Shown here piece by piece: positions 25,286 to 37,375 of a stretch of DNA of 64,000 bases. A program made the translations under genes and the position numbers. The notes under the pieces are model-generated. The model saw nothing but the letters and a program-made list of their open reading frames with translations, was not told the DNA's origin and did not search any database. The stretch spans positions 9,052,001-9,116,000 of the forward strand of contig JANTQA010000057.1 of assembly GCA_027625915.1 (NCBI GenBank), written 5' to 3'. How positions within the stretch are numbered: position 1 is the first letter of the stretch; each line of letters starts with the position of its first letter. Origin of the DNA: Anaeramoeba flamelloides (lineage: Eukaryota; Metamonada; Anaeramoebidae).

Positions 25286-26929
25286 TTACTTTTCAAAAAA
25301 TAAATAAGGTATTTCAAAAGGGTTGTCTTCGGTACTGATAAAGTTGTTTTGGTGATTATTGTTTTCATCTAAAAAATTTAAAGCTAATTCAAAATGATTA
25401 TTATTCGGATTCTTTTTAGGGGCAGTGTTCTTTCTTTGATCAGGTTGTCTTTGTTTTAAGTTTTTTTCTAAGATATTTTTCAATTGAATTATTTTTTTTC
25501 GATATAAATTTGTAAATGTTTCAAGATAATTCAATTCTCGAATGAGGTATTTTTTCAAATCATACTTTAATAAAAGTAAAAGTGAGTAATAATTAAAATA
25601 CTTTTCTGGTTCTGATAAAATTGCAAGTGATTGCTTTCGAAAATATATAAGTTTTCGTAATTCGGTTGATTTTTTGGAACTTAATTTATTGGAACTTGGG
25701 ATATCTCTGATCAACCCCAGCCCTCTCATTACCGAAGTAATTGAACTTGTTCTTCTTCTTTCAAAATTTGAATTAACTGATAAAGATCCATAAAAGATTG
25801 GATCGTCTTTAATTACTAGTTCGCAGACATTTGTTACAATTTTCTCATTACGTTCAGCTTTTTGATTTTTTTTAATTTGTTGGGTATCAATTAAAGGTGC
25901 ATTCCTTTTTACCAATGATGTATTGTTTCGTTTGAGTTGTTTGATGTTTGTGTCCATTAGATCATTATTTTTTAAGATATTATCATCCCTAGTTGAGGTA
26001 AAGTTATTTCCAATATTTAATGGGCTTGTTTCTCGGATGAGGATATTTTTTGATTTTATTTTCAAACATGTTTCTAGTTGATAGATTGCGGAATTTACAA
26101 GTACAAATAATTTGTTCGAAATAATTTGCTTTGATAAAATTTGGAATTGTTTAAGAAAATTTACCAATAAATCTTTAGATCCAATTTTTTGATAGTCGGT
26201 TTTTAAAGGTAAAGGCTGTATTCGATTTTTCTTTTTCATTCGCTTGGGAACCTTTAGTAAAATACCATTAAGCCCTTTTTCTTCAATCGAAATAATTTTC
26301 CCACTTGTTTTGAATTTTCGATTTCTTTTTTTACTTTGACTTTTGTTTTTTATTGGAGTTTTTTTACATATCAAGGACCCGGAGTAACTTTTTGGATCAA
26401 GAACACTCTTGTTGTCTGGAGTATTGTATTTCATTACAACTATTTTTTTTTTATTTTTCAAAGGATTTCTAGGATGCGAATTCTTCCTTTCTTTTGGGGA
26501 TATTTTTTTCTTCAGAACCTGAGATCCTTTTTTTGAATTACACCTTATATAGTTTTCTACTTTTGCTATTTTAATCTGATGATCATCATCATTTGAAGAT
26601 TTGAGATTACTCTCTATTGATCTCATTTGAAATCCATATTTGTTGTTAATATTGCTAGTTAAAGTTCCATTTTTGCCGTACCCATCAATTGCTTGTAAAG
26701 TGTCAATTAAAAAGTTTGGATATTGATCGATTAATTCATTGCTATCTTGGGAGTCAAGACTTTGATCAGAACTTTCAGACAATGATCTTTTTCTTCCATT
26801 CTTTTGGAATTTCATATTTGTTTGATCTTCAAATCCTATATCGAATTCTTCTTCATTTATTAACTCCCATTCGTCAGGTGGCCTATTGTCAAGCCATTTG
26901 TTGAAATTTTCAAAATTAATCCATTCCAT
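25286..26929 (-). CDS. Hypothetical protein, 547 aa, mostly disordered
   Basis: An open frame of 547 codons from ATG at 26929 to TAA, on the same strand as the other genes. I do not recognise the family. The N-terminus is acidic and Trp-rich (MEWINFENFNKWLDNRPPDE, then EWELINEEEFDIGF). Residues about 45-240 are polar, rich in Lys/Ser/Asn and likely disordered, with several basic patches that could bind nucleic acid or act as nuclear targeting signals (for example KKTPIKNKSQSKKRNRKFK). Helical, hydrophobic segments lie at about 255-295 (LLVNFLKQFQILSKQIISNK) and 425-490 (YSLLLLLKYDLKKYLIRELN). The C-terminus ends FEIPYLFFEK. There are no signal peptide or membrane segments. Its length in A/T-rich DNA, absence of poly-Phe translation and mixed codon content argue that it is real. 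It could be a lineage-specific nuclear or scaffold protein. Confidence 0.8.
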   Translation of the reverse strand: MEWINFENFNKWLDNRPPDEWELINEEEFDIGFEDQTNMKFQKNGRKRSLSESSDQSLDSQDSNELIDQYPNFLIDTLQAIDGYGKNGTLTSNINNKYGFQMRSIESNLKSSNDDDHQIKIAKVENYIRCNSKKGSQVLKKKISPKERKNSHPRNPLKNKKKIVVMKYNTPDNKSVLDPKSYSGSLICKKTPIKNKSQSKKRNRKFKTSGKIISIEEKGLNGILLKVPKRMKKKNRIQPLPLKTDYQKIGSKDLLVNFLKQFQILSKQIISNKLFVLVNSAIYQLETCLKIKSKNILIRETSPLNIGNNFTSTRDDNILKNNDLMDTNIKQLKRNNTSLVKRNAPLIDTQQIKKNQKAERNEKIVTNVCELVIKDDPIFYGSLSVNSNFERRRTSSITSVMRGLGLIRDIPSSNKLSSKKSTELRKLIYFRKQSLAILSEPEKYFNYYSLLLLLKYDLKKYLIRELNYLETFTNLYRKKIIQLKNILEKNLKQRQPDQRKNTAPKKNPNNNHFELALNFLDENNNHQNNFISTEDNPFEIPYLFFEK

Positions 26930-29900
26930 TTAAATAAATAATCGCCTCAACTATGTTTGTGTTTAAGTAACCTAAAAGTTGGTTGAATTCGGTACGAATA
27001 TTTAATAAGAATAAAAATGAAATTTTATTTTTATCAAAATAAAAGCACTTTCAAGAATAAAGAATGTTTTTTTTTTTAAAAAAGAGAAAATAATTCAAAT
27101 ATTTTTAAATATATTTTATTCCTTTAATTAAACATGTTTTACCAATTTGGATCGCATTATTTTCTAATTAAAAAGTTTCCTTATTTTTTTTTTTAAAATT
27201 TAACCAACCAGAATATGGGTTTGCTTCATCCTTTTGTTTTTCAATGAAAAAATTAAAATTAAATTCAATCAATATGAGGTCTTTCTTGGCTTAGAATTAA
27301 TAAGATACTACTCTCTGAAAGTATTTTAAATAAAAATTATTTTCTTTTTTTTTTTGTACAATTAATAAAACCTGAAATAAAATAAAAAATTGAGTTTTTA
27401 TCAAAGCAATTCAGAATTATGGACTCTTTTCAGAGATTAAAAGTAAAAATAAAATAAAATATTATTTTTTAAAACCAGAATCCTCAATGACTTAATAAAT
27501 AAGACAAAAATAATTTTTTTTATTTTTGACAGATATTATTAAAATCAGATCTTGTGGATCATGTAAGTATTATATTTAAAGATCACTTTTTCAATTTTAA
27601 TATTAAAACAAAATTAAATGATAATATTGTTGTATATAAGAGTGATAAGAAAATTTTGGAAAAATATATTAAAAAATTGTACTATTGAAGTTTGTTGATT
27701 GTCTAAAGTGTTGATCATAAAACGTTACTGTTTTACTTTTTTTAAAAATGAACGAACCTCAAAGACTACGTTTGGGATTTATAAAATATACTCAGCGTCT
27801 TTTTATCTGATATCGTTTATAATGCGAAAGTACGATCTTCAAAATATTCTCCAATTAGGATCAAAAAAAACATTTTTTGTAATTTGTTAATGAAAAATGG
27901 ATATGAAATTTTGAGATACACAAACTAGAGAACCTTGGTAAGAAACGTAAAAAATGAAAAAGAAATAATAACCTAGATTTTTTAACCTGAAAAAATGACT
28001 ATCCTTTCAAACATTTTCAATAAACAACTCTGACTTTTCAAAATCACATTGTCTATCATTTTTGATCGTTGAATTACACGGATTATTCTATGGTTACATA
28101 AATCAGATTAATTGGGATATTAGAGTTGAGGATTTGTCTTATTTTTTTTGGTTTTGTGAAGATTCATTTTGTTTTTTCTTTAATTGAAGTTCTCAACAAC
28201 TCTTTTGTCAAATTGTATTTACTCAAATTGGTTTTTGAACAGAAATAAGACTGACAACCGTACAAAGCATCTTTTTTATTTTCAGATGATATTTTTTTTT
28301 ATTTGTCTTGTTTCTCTCAAAATCTATTTGATAGTATCAAGACAAATTGTTCCAGAGGTAGTGTATGAAAACTTTTTTGGAATTTTGAATGCAACCATCT
28401 AATAGAAATTATATTTGTATCAATTAGACACTTTTTGTAATTTTTAAAAAAAAAGCTTTGTAGTTCGTTCAAAGAAAAAAAATAATCTTCTTCGGAAATG
28501 GGAATTTTGATAAATTTGGCACAACACCTAACCCACTCTGGTGGTATTATTATCTATAATATATCTTGGTAGGAAATAACAATGGATTATTTATCAAAAA
28601 ATACAAATTTCCTACATTTTAATCCTTTAGAACAACTTTTAAAACCCTCTTAATTTGCCTACGATAACGATAAAAAAACCTAAAAAATTCTTGACAAGAT
28701 GTCAGGGCTTTAAAAATTGTTCTAAAGGTAATTTTCTCAGAAATCAGATTTTTTCGAATCATCTTTTTCATTTTTTGATATCAATAGAAATTAAAGAAAT
28801 CAATTAAAGATAATTTTCTGAAAAATATTTCATTTTTTACTTCTTAGATCTGGCTAGGATAAAAATTCGTGAGATTTTCCAACCCATTAATACCTATTAG
28901 AGTACACTAAACACCAATTTTCAATTTCAAATGTAGTTCTTAAAAGCATTCTGATCAAACTTAAATAAACCTATTTTGGTTCCCTACTATGAAATGAGTT
29001 AAATATTATAAACTAAATTTCAGAATAAATGGCCCATCTTACATTTGAATTATGAATTGCTTTTGTATCGTTTTGAAGTTTTTCCTCTCACAATGAAAAG
29101 ATTGATAATAAATCATTTTTTCTCTTTTTTATTTTTTCAACAGTGTTTTGTTAAAATGGAAAATGAAAATGAAAAATTTGAAAGAAGTAACAGATGAATT
29201 ATTGTAAAAATTGGTTTCAAATATGAAAAAGAGATTAGATTTAGTTATTCAAATAGAAGGAGAATCGATAAATGGGGTTTTTTATTTTTTTAAATTTTCT
29301 ATTTTTTATGTAATGCTTCTTTCATAATAAATTTCCCGATTTTTTTATTTTTTTTATACTATTTTTTATTTATTTTTAGACAAACAATAAATATCTCCCG
29401 AGTATAGTATTGAATATTAAAATCGAAATTTTTATATTATAATAGATAACTTCAATTATTAAAAATATTTTTTTTTAAAATTTGATTTTTAATGGGAAAA
29501 TTATTATGAAAGATAGTTTATTTTGTAGTTTACTTTTCGTTTTTGATTTTGTTTTTATATTGATCTATTTAACACTTGGGAATTCAAAATTCAAATTTAA
29601 TGTCCTTTTTAGAATTTTAATAGTTATAAAAAATGTTTTGATAGAAAAATCAAAAACTGATAAATGGGACAGTTGAGAGTTTTTAAAATATTATAGAATC
29701 AAGAGAAAGTCTACTTTTTTTTTAGAATTATTTTTTTTTATTTGAACTTGGTTTGCCTAAAATCTAGTCATATGATATTTTTAAAAAAGAAATTTTTTGA
29801 ATAATTATTTCGTGAATTAATTATATGAATTGATAATAATCAACTATATTTTAAGAAATATATGGAAAAAACAAAAACAAAATCACTTTTATATAAATAA

Positions 29901-32362
29901 TTGCGCAATACAATATTTTTCATACTGAATTAATAATTTTGTCTTTTTCCAATTAATATATGTAAATTTTTTCTTTCAAGTTTCCCAAAAATATAACGAT
30001 CATTATTCGTTGCAAAACTCCAAAATTTGGCAAAAAATTAATTTGGTATTACAATCACAACTCATACAGTTTTTCTTACTGTTTTTTTTTTTGAATTTCA
30101 AAAAAGAAATTTAGTCTGAAAGTTTCAAAAATAAAGAGATTCAAATTAATAAAACTCGAGGTTATCATGATCAAATGATCTTGAAAAGATATCTATCTTT
30201 TCCAACCATTAAGTAAGTCGTTTGGTAAATATTTGAGAATATGAAATAAAAAATTTTCTTTTATATAAGAAAATGATAATATTCATACAATATACTTATT
30301 TGATAAAAAAAGGTGGTTTACTCTTAAAAACGAAATAAAAGTTAAATTAATTGATTTAAAATAGCATATCTTTTTTTTTTTGGAATTTTATTGACAAAAA
30401 AAAATTATCACTGATATTTTAAACTTGTTAATTCGCCCATTTTAACTGTTTATATAACATCTTTTTTGAAACTTTTTTTTCATTAAATTCTTTAAAATAA
30501 TTCGAAATAATAAACTATCAGGTTAATATTTTACCAGTATAATGTTGAAAAGAGAATACATTTTTATAGGAATTGTAAATTCCATTAAAATAATTGTAAA
30601 ACTTGGGTATTTGAATTCTTCCAACAAGTCTAAAACCATTGAAAATATACTTCTAAATGATATTGGTGTTTATTTTTTATTCTTTAATTGTAGTTATTAT
30701 CTATAGTTCAGTTCAATTTTTTTTGTTCTTTTAAGTATTAAAATAATTTTATTATTTTCTAAAAAATGATATAAATAATCCAATATTTTTATAATTTAAT
30801 TTTTTTTGAAGTAAGGTAAAAAAGGGATCAATTCAAGTTTAAGAAATATAATTTATAAAAACAAGTATAAAAAAAAACTTTATAATTATAATTTTCTTAA
30901 ATAATAATCTTTTTCAAGGAATATTTTTTTTGACAAGTTTTATCAAGTAATTTTTATTTTTTGTTTTTTTCGAAAATTGATAATAGATTCATTCAAAAAA
31001 ATATAGTTTTATCTAAGAAGGTTGGATCTTTTATTGATATTTATTATATATTCATTTTAATTAATTCATTGAAATTCGATGGTTTTACAATCCGAATTAC
31101 TTTAAAAAAAACATTCCCAATTGTATTAGAGATTTGATATTTTTTTAACAGAATTTTTGAATATTTAAAAGGGTATTTCTTTTCATGATAATATAAAATA
31201 TAAAAAATGGGTATTTATACTATTTTAACAACATCTTGTATTGTTTGGTTTATATATTTTTCAATGAATTTGAAAATTTTCATATTTCCACTTTTTTTTT
31301 TTTTTTCCGGAGTTTAATGTAAAATTGAGAATCTTAATATTTCTTCTATATCAAAAAATATCAAAGGTTTTTATTTTATCTTGTATATAAAAGATGAATT
31401 TTTGAGTATTTAAAACAATTTATAATAAAAAATTTGAAGTTTAGACTTATAATATCAACATAACATTCCTCCTTTTAATTTTGATAAAAAAGTTATTAAA
31501 GATAATATATTCTTTATATTTTTTTCAGTTCCATCATTCTACAGTAATCAAATTTTCAGACTCTGAATGTTTTTTAAGTGTTTGTAGAAGGTAAAAATAA
31601 TAATAAATCATTACAAGAATTGATAAACGTGTTCTTATAATATCTTAAAGAAACTGTCTAAATCAGATTTCAAAAATTTTGTCTCACTTTATAATGTTAA
31701 TGGAAGTTGTTTTGAGGGTTTATCCCATATTCTAATCATAAAATATTTTCAACTTTTGGGATCAGAATCATTTTTTCTAATTTTGCAAATTTCATTTTTT
31801 TTCTTTTTCTTTTATCTTAATTTTTTGTCAATTTTTGTTTTTTTTTTTTCTTTTTTCAAAAATAAAAATAATTTCCTATTTTACTTTTAATTTTCTCTAT
31901 TTGTCTTTTTCCATCATTTAACAAAAGTTATCCTTTGATTTATAACACTTCAAAAGGTACAATACAGATAAAAATCACTAAATAAGTTTTAGTGTTTCTG
32001 TCAAATAGGTGGTTCTTTCTTTTGATATTACCTCTCTTCAATTTAATAATAAAAAAAAAAAACATTTACTTTTTTTAAAACTTCTACTCTGTTTAATGGT
32101 AAAATAAAAAAAAACTTGAAAAGAATTTTATTTATGAGAATTTTGTTTTTTTTTTTTATATCCCGAATTATATTTGAAATTACGAAATTTAAAAATAATG
32201 AAAAGATTAATAATATTATTCAAATGATATTCAAATTATTTAAATTGTGTTAATTCATTTTAAAAAATTATGGTGATTTATTTTAAAAAATTATTCAAAA
32301 AAAAAATAAAAAAAATGTATTAAAAAAAATAATTCTGTTATTTCAAAAAAAAACATGAAAAG
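26930..32362. other. Gene-free spacer, nothing recognised
   Basis: 5.4 kb of A/T-rich DNA between the 547-residue gene's start and the 3' end of VPS50. Only short frames are present (27699-27890, 28184-28402, 29482-29676), none with recognisable motifs. I saw none of the window's repeat families here, in contrast to the spacers on both sides. Confidence 0.6.
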
Positions 32363-35300
32363 TTATTTATTTTCTTCAAAAATTTCACTAACTGTGTTTA
32401 GATAAGCTTTTTTAGCCTTTTTCTTCATCTTCCTTCCAACACTACAAATGGCTAAAAACCTGATTTGTTGGAAAGTAAAAATTTTTGAATTCTTTTTAAT
32501 CCATTCCAATAATTCGTCCTCGGTTTGATAGTAAGCTTTGATATAGGATCTAACGTTCGATGCTAACTTGGGTGTGTTAATTTTGGAAAATTTCTGTAAA
32601 GTGGTTTCAATTTCGACAAGGTCGTAAGACATTCTAGCCCTTCCTTGGCTACTGCATTTTTTAATATTACCAAATGAGTCTAATAAGATATCCATTAATA
32701 AAATGGTGAAATGCTTCCACAATTTTTCCTTTGGCTTTCTTAATGTTTGTAATTCGTTTGAGGAATTAATTATTTCTGAAAAGTTGAAAATAATTTTTTT
32801 GAGCTGGTCAACATATGAGCTATAATTAACGCCTAAATTTTCGCTATCCCATTTCACATTGCTCATTAAATTAGAAAAGGATTTAATGTCAACATTTAAA
32901 CAAATTATTAGTTTATAAAGGAAATTTTCCAACTTTTTGGCTGTTGTTAATGTTTTGTTGTAAAAAATATTGCAATTTTCGAGTTTTGTTTTTGGTAGAT
33001 GGCTATAGATTCGCCCTTTCAAAGATTGCATGATATAGCGTAGAAATAATAAGGATTCAATGGCGATGACTCTTTTTTCTAGGCCATAATAATTTTTTGA
33101 AGTCGTGATATCAATGTTATTACTTGCGTCTAATTTTAATAAAAACTCGTTGGATTTATTAATCTTGATCTCTTCAATTTTTTTAATTATGCTTTGTGGC
33201 GCAGTCATATAGAAATTAAATTTTTTTTTTAAATCCTTGTGACTTAACCCAAATGATTTCGAAGTTAGATTAGGAGGCGCTTCATAATTTTTAAATACAT
33301 CATAGATGATGTAAAAATATGATTCAAAGGTTTGAATTAGCCCATTGAAAATAACATTTGATATGTTATTCAAATTTTCCATTAAGTTTAAATATTTGCC
33401 AATCATCCGGATCATATTTAACACCGTAGATGTCAGAATAGGCCCATTGACATTAAATTTTACTTTCATATTTTTTGAAACCCCATTTGAATCAATATAA
33501 TCACCTAATAATTCTTGATTGATTTCTAAATCATTAGACAACAAATCGTTTTTACGATTGATAATTTTTTTTAGTGTGTATTCATTATTTTCTTCTTTTT
33601 CTTTTTGTTTTTCATTTCCATTTTTATTTTCATTTCCATTTTCATTTTCATTTTCATTTTTTTTTTCATTTAATTCTTTTTCTTGTTTTTTTTCTTTTTC
33701 TTTTTCTTTTTCATTTCCATTTTCCTTTTCATTTCCTTTTTCTTTTTTAGGATCAATTTCTTCATCAAATGTCATTTTTAGTATATTTGAAAATGGATTT
33801 TCATTTTGTTTATAATAATTAAAAAATGATATTTTTTTTGAATTTGAATTCAGTACTTTGTTAATATTTTGAAGAAATTTTTCAAATAAATCTGGCTCTT
33901 CACTATGATAATTATTTTTCCCACTGATCCAAGTGCTTTGAGAATTAAAGATCGATCGTAATTGAAACAGTTTTTTCTTTTTATGCTCTTCTTTAATATT
34001 TGTCTTTTCATTTTCTACATTATTTGTTTTATTACTATTATTTTTTTTTTTCTCTTGATTTTCATCTTTATAAAAATTAAAATCTTTACTTAATCCTAAT
34101 TCCGTGCCTACAGGGCAACGCACCCAACTTTCGACAGTTAGTAAATTATTAATTTCATTTATTGAATTCAATTGATAATTTTCAAAATATTGTTTTGATT
34201 GTTCAATAATTAATGATCTTATTCTCTTTGAACTATTTAGTCCAGAATAATCCTCGCCTAACTCAACAAATTTGTCAATTAAATGAAGTATCGAAAGAAA
34301 GGTTTCAAATTTAAATAAATTTAATTTCGTTTTGGAATTTCGTTGAAAAACCAATGTTTCAAAAAACTTTTGAAAATTTTCCCAAATGAATTTTTTGGAT
34401 TCAATTAAGGAATTATATAAATTCTTATAAGATTCAATGTTTGTTTTTGTTAAATTATCTTTTTCTTGCTTTTTCTTTTTCTTTTTCTTATTTATATTGC
34501 TTTTCTTTTTCATTTCTTTTTTCGCTTCTTTTTCGTTTTCTCCTTTTTCGTTTTCTTCTTTTTCGTTTTCTTCTTTTTCACTTTTTTGGTTTTTCTTGTC
34601 ACTTTTTTCTTCTTTTTGCTCTTGTTTTTGAAAATAATTTATTTTTTTTTCGAGCCATAAAGTGATTTTATAATGATTAAATAATAAGGATAAATTTTTT
34701 TCAAAACATTTTATTAAAAATTCAATAAAGTTCTTTTCGTTCAAAAAGCCCGACAACTCGTCAATCGAAATTGATCCAAAAGTTGAGTGGCCACCCATTT
34801 TTGCTAAAATTCTCGCTGTGCCTGTTTTCATTCTTTGGAAAAACATTGTTTTAATATTTGTGGAAATTTGTTCAATAAGATCGATTTGCTTATACCCCCG
34901 AATGATCTGTTTAAAGGCAACGGGCTCAAAGCGCGTGCAAATGTATTTTAGTTTGTTTTCCAATTCAGACAAGATTTTATCATATTGCTTGCGAAAAGTG
35001 AGATCCCAATTTTTGCCAACGCATTTGTAATCTGTCAACGAACTTGCGCAATTGTTTGCTTCAAAGCAATATTCAAAGGCCTGGCTGTATTGCATTTTTT
35101 TTAGGCAATTGGTAATCCGGTTCTCGAGCGCAAAAACATGCTTTATTTTTTCAAGTTCTTCGTAGAGCTTTTGATAAAATTTGATCTCAAAATCTCCATC
35201 TATGATTTGAAACGATCCTTTGACAATTAACTCATGTGTCTGAAATAATTTTAACCTTCCACTCCTGCAAAATAATAGCCCTAAATCTAAATCACTTTTC

Positions 35301-35674
35301 ATTAATTCCAAAAGATTTAATTCCTCCAAAAAGCTCGTGTACGATTCTAAGATCTGTTTAGACAAACACTCGTTCACTAAATTGAGCTGGGTTTGCTGTG
35401 AATTAATTTCTTTATTTAAATTTTCGATCGTTAAATTCTCAGGCAAGTCAGAAATAATGGTTTCTTTTTTTAAGACTTTTTTTTCACTGAACTTTGCAGG
35501 TACTTTCTCGAGTACATTCTTGACGGTTAAATTTGGGTTTTTTATTTGGTATTGAAATGGGAAATTGCTTTGGTGTAGTGCTTTTTGTTGTTTTTTGTCT
35601 TTGTCCTCGTTATTTTGTTTTTCTGTTCTTGAACTTGTTCTTGTGTTTTTTGTTATAGTGCCTCCCGATTGCAA
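32363..35674 (-). CDS. VPS50: VPS50/syndetin, EARP tethering complex subunit
   Basis: A single exon of 1103 codons. VPS50 (syndetin, CCDC132) replaces VPS54 in the EARP form of the GARP tether, which returns endocytosed cargo to the surface from recycling endosomes. The N-terminal part is the Vps54_N-like coiled-coil region (LLFCRSGRLKLFQTHELIVK; MQYSQAFEYCFEAN). The middle matches through ENFQKFFETLVF and LTVESWVRCPVG. The C-terminal syndetin domain is close to animal VPS50: VNGPILTSTVLNMIRMIGKY (about 741), ESLLFLRYIMQSL, NLMSNVKWDSENLG, GNIKKCSSQGRARMSYDL and SYIKAYYQTEDELLEWIKK. Two Lys/Glu-rich low-complexity inserts (about residues 345-411 and 640-693) enlarge it relative to the roughly 960 residues of human. 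The start at 35674 gives a short disordered leader before the conserved region. Identity is very likely. Confidence 0.95.
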   Translation of the reverse strand: MQSGGTITKNTRTSSRTEKQNNEDKDKKQQKALHQSNFPFQYQIKNPNLTVKNVLEKVPAKFSEKKVLKKETIISDLPENLTIENLNKEINSQQTQLNLVNECLSKQILESYTSFLEELNLLELMKSDLDLGLLFCRSGRLKLFQTHELIVKGSFQIIDGDFEIKFYQKLYEELEKIKHVFALENRITNCLKKMQYSQAFEYCFEANNCASSLTDYKCVGKNWDLTFRKQYDKILSELENKLKYICTRFEPVAFKQIIRGYKQIDLIEQISTNIKTMFFQRMKTGTARILAKMGGHSTFGSISIDELSGFLNEKNFIEFLIKCFEKNLSLLFNHYKITLWLEKKINYFQKQEQKEEKSDKKNQKSEKEENEKEENEKGENEKEAKKEMKKKSNINKKKKKKKQEKDNLTKTNIESYKNLYNSLIESKKFIWENFQKFFETLVFQRNSKTKLNLFKFETFLSILHLIDKFVELGEDYSGLNSSKRIRSLIIEQSKQYFENYQLNSINEINNLLTVESWVRCPVGTELGLSKDFNFYKDENQEKKKNNSNKTNNVENEKTNIKEEHKKKKLFQLRSIFNSQSTWISGKNNYHSEEPDLFEKFLQNINKVLNSNSKKISFFNYYKQNENPFSNILKMTFDEEIDPKKEKGNEKENGNEKEKEKEKKQEKELNEKKNENENENGNENKNGNEKQKEKEENNEYTLKKIINRKNDLLSNDLEINQELLGDYIDSNGVSKNMKVKFNVNGPILTSTVLNMIRMIGKYLNLMENLNNISNVIFNGLIQTFESYFYIIYDVFKNYEAPPNLTSKSFGLSHKDLKKKFNFYMTAPQSIIKKIEEIKINKSNEFLLKLDASNNIDITTSKNYYGLEKRVIAIESLLFLRYIMQSLKGRIYSHLPKTKLENCNIFYNKTLTTAKKLENFLYKLIICLNVDIKSFSNLMSNVKWDSENLGVNYSSYVDQLKKIIFNFSEIINSSNELQTLRKPKEKLWKHFTILLMDILLDSFGNIKKCSSQGRARMSYDLVEIETTLQKFSKINTPKLASNVRSYIKAYYQTEDELLEWIKKNSKIFTFQQIRFLAICSVGRKMKKKAKKAYLNTVSEIFEENK

Positions 35675-36000
35675 GATCTTTTTTTTTTTTTTATTATTTG
35701 GTTTTTTTTTGAATAAAAGGACATTTGAAGGAAGTATATTTTAGATACTGTGAACTTTGAGATTTCTGTGAAAGAGAAATGAAAAAAAAAGTGAATATTC
35801 TTACACTTGTTGTTAATTTTTTTAAAAGAGACATTTGGAAGAATTAGAACAATCGAGAAAAATGATTTTTTTTTTATTTAGTCATACAAGAATAGTTCAT
35901 TTTAGAAGTTTCTTCTAGTTTTTTGAATTTTTTTCCATTTTAGAAAAGTGTTATAAGATCAAAATCCAAAAACTAACTCTTGAAAATTCTTTTCATATTT
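35675..36000. other. 5' flank of VPS50
   Basis: About 325 bases between the VPS50 start and the next mobile element, presumably holding its promoter. I see A/T-rich sequence and no defined motif. Confidence 0.4.
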
Positions 36001-37375
36001 TTTAAGGGAGTAGTCACCATAATGGAAAATTTTTCACTTTTTTGCAATTCTGAAAAATATCAGAAAATAACATTTTTTACTCTGGTTGTAGCTTAATTGA
36101 TTTTTATTATTTAAAGTGCTTCATTCATTAGATTTTTTAATTTTTTTTTTCAAAATCTCAAAGAAATTGCCACAATAGAATGTTGAGTTGAATTGCAAAA
36201 AATAGTGTTTTGAATGTTGAATAACTTATTTTTTATCCTTCTCTCAACATTCTATTATGGCATTTAATTTTTTTCATTTTTTAATTTTTCATCATTTTTG
36301 AATTTTTTTAATCCTGACAACATAAACAATTTGAACTATTTTTTTCTCAGTGACATTTGGGATTAATGGATTTTGTTTAAAATGAACAACAACATTACAA
36401 TTGAGAGAATCATAAAAGGAAACCTAAATGCGACTTAAATAGCTAGAAGGATTCCAAAAAAATAATAATTATCCCAAAACCTTACTATTATAGATTTTAA
36501 ACACTTGGTTAGGTGGAATTGGAAAGTGAATATGATTATATGTTATCAAAGTTTAATCCACAAAATAGTTAGAAGTTTTATTCAAAGAATCTAAAATTAT
36601 CTTCTCCCAAAAAAAAAACTAAACCTCCATTCCGAAAATTTGGACACATCTAAAATCCAAAATAGGAAAAGAAAAAAACTCAATTTATTATATTTTTTCC
36701 AAACGTAATATAAAGCCACATTTAAGTAATCATAGTATTAATGCTTTTTTAAGTAATCATTTTCATCCAAATATAAGAAAACAATATAAAACAAAAAATC
36801 AAAACAAGTGTGTCCAAAAAAAAATGAAACGAGCTGAAATGAAAGAGTTTGAACAAAAAATATATTGGTAGATTTGGTAAAATTATACCAACAATGGTTG
36901 ATCGATCAAATGATGAGATACCATGCACCGGTTGTATGTGTATTTTTCAATTTAATATACTCAACTGTAACCATCTATCAACCATCTATCAAAAAATCCC
37001 AGATCTAACCAAACAGATTATAGTAACTGAAAAAAAAGAAAATTAAAACAGTAACAAAAAAGATAAAAAATGAAATAGTTTGTTGAATCAAAATTACTTC
37101 CCAATTGGGTGTAAATCATGTTATTGTTATTCTTCCAACTGTTTAAACTGTCCCCAAATTAATGGAATTAAGTTTATTTTAAAAAAAAAAAAATATTTTA
37201 TCAATATAATCTTTTTTTTTTTATTGTTGAACATTACTAAAAAAAAAAATATCAAATAATAATATTTAAAAAACAATTTAGAGAATCTACGATCACACGC
37301 CACTAAAATAAAATGTTCTTATCTCACCTCTCTCAAATTTTTTATCATGTCTTAATGTGTAGCTACTCCCTTAAA
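36001..37375. mobile_element. Family H element, copy 1 (about 1.4 kb, with family M1 inserted)
   Basis: The left end TTTAAGGGAGTAGTCACC and the right-end complement TTTAAGGGAGTAGC are inverted termini. The left half is shared with 45352-45470 plus 46590-46865, and the right half with 49455-50855. An internal inverted repeat GAATGTTGAG/CTCAACATTC lies at about 36180-36255. About 36618-37175 is an insertion that is missing at the matching point of the copy ending at 50855. No transposase frame is visible. Confidence 0.65.
36799..37175 (-). mobile_element. Family M1 MITE, copy 1 (inside family H copy 1)
   Basis: Reverse-complement match to 57019-57374 and 48231-48592. Shared marks are AAGTGTGTCCAAA, GTTGATCGATCAAA, CAGATCTAACCAAACAGATT and CTGTTTAAACTGTCC. 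The start codes a broken short frame (MKRAEMKEFEQKIYW, then stop), which could be the start of a decayed transposase. An extra M1-type end (AATTTGGACACATC) lies at about 36618-36650. Confidence 0.65.

Noticed and set aside
33519-34665. Phe/Ser-rich frames on the plus strand opposite VPS50
   Set aside because: They are antisense translations of the Lys/Glu-rich inserts and have no independent support.
36849-37046. 65-codon frame in family M1 as an active gene
   Set aside because: It lies within a MITE present in two other copies where the frame is not kept, so it is at most a transposase relic.
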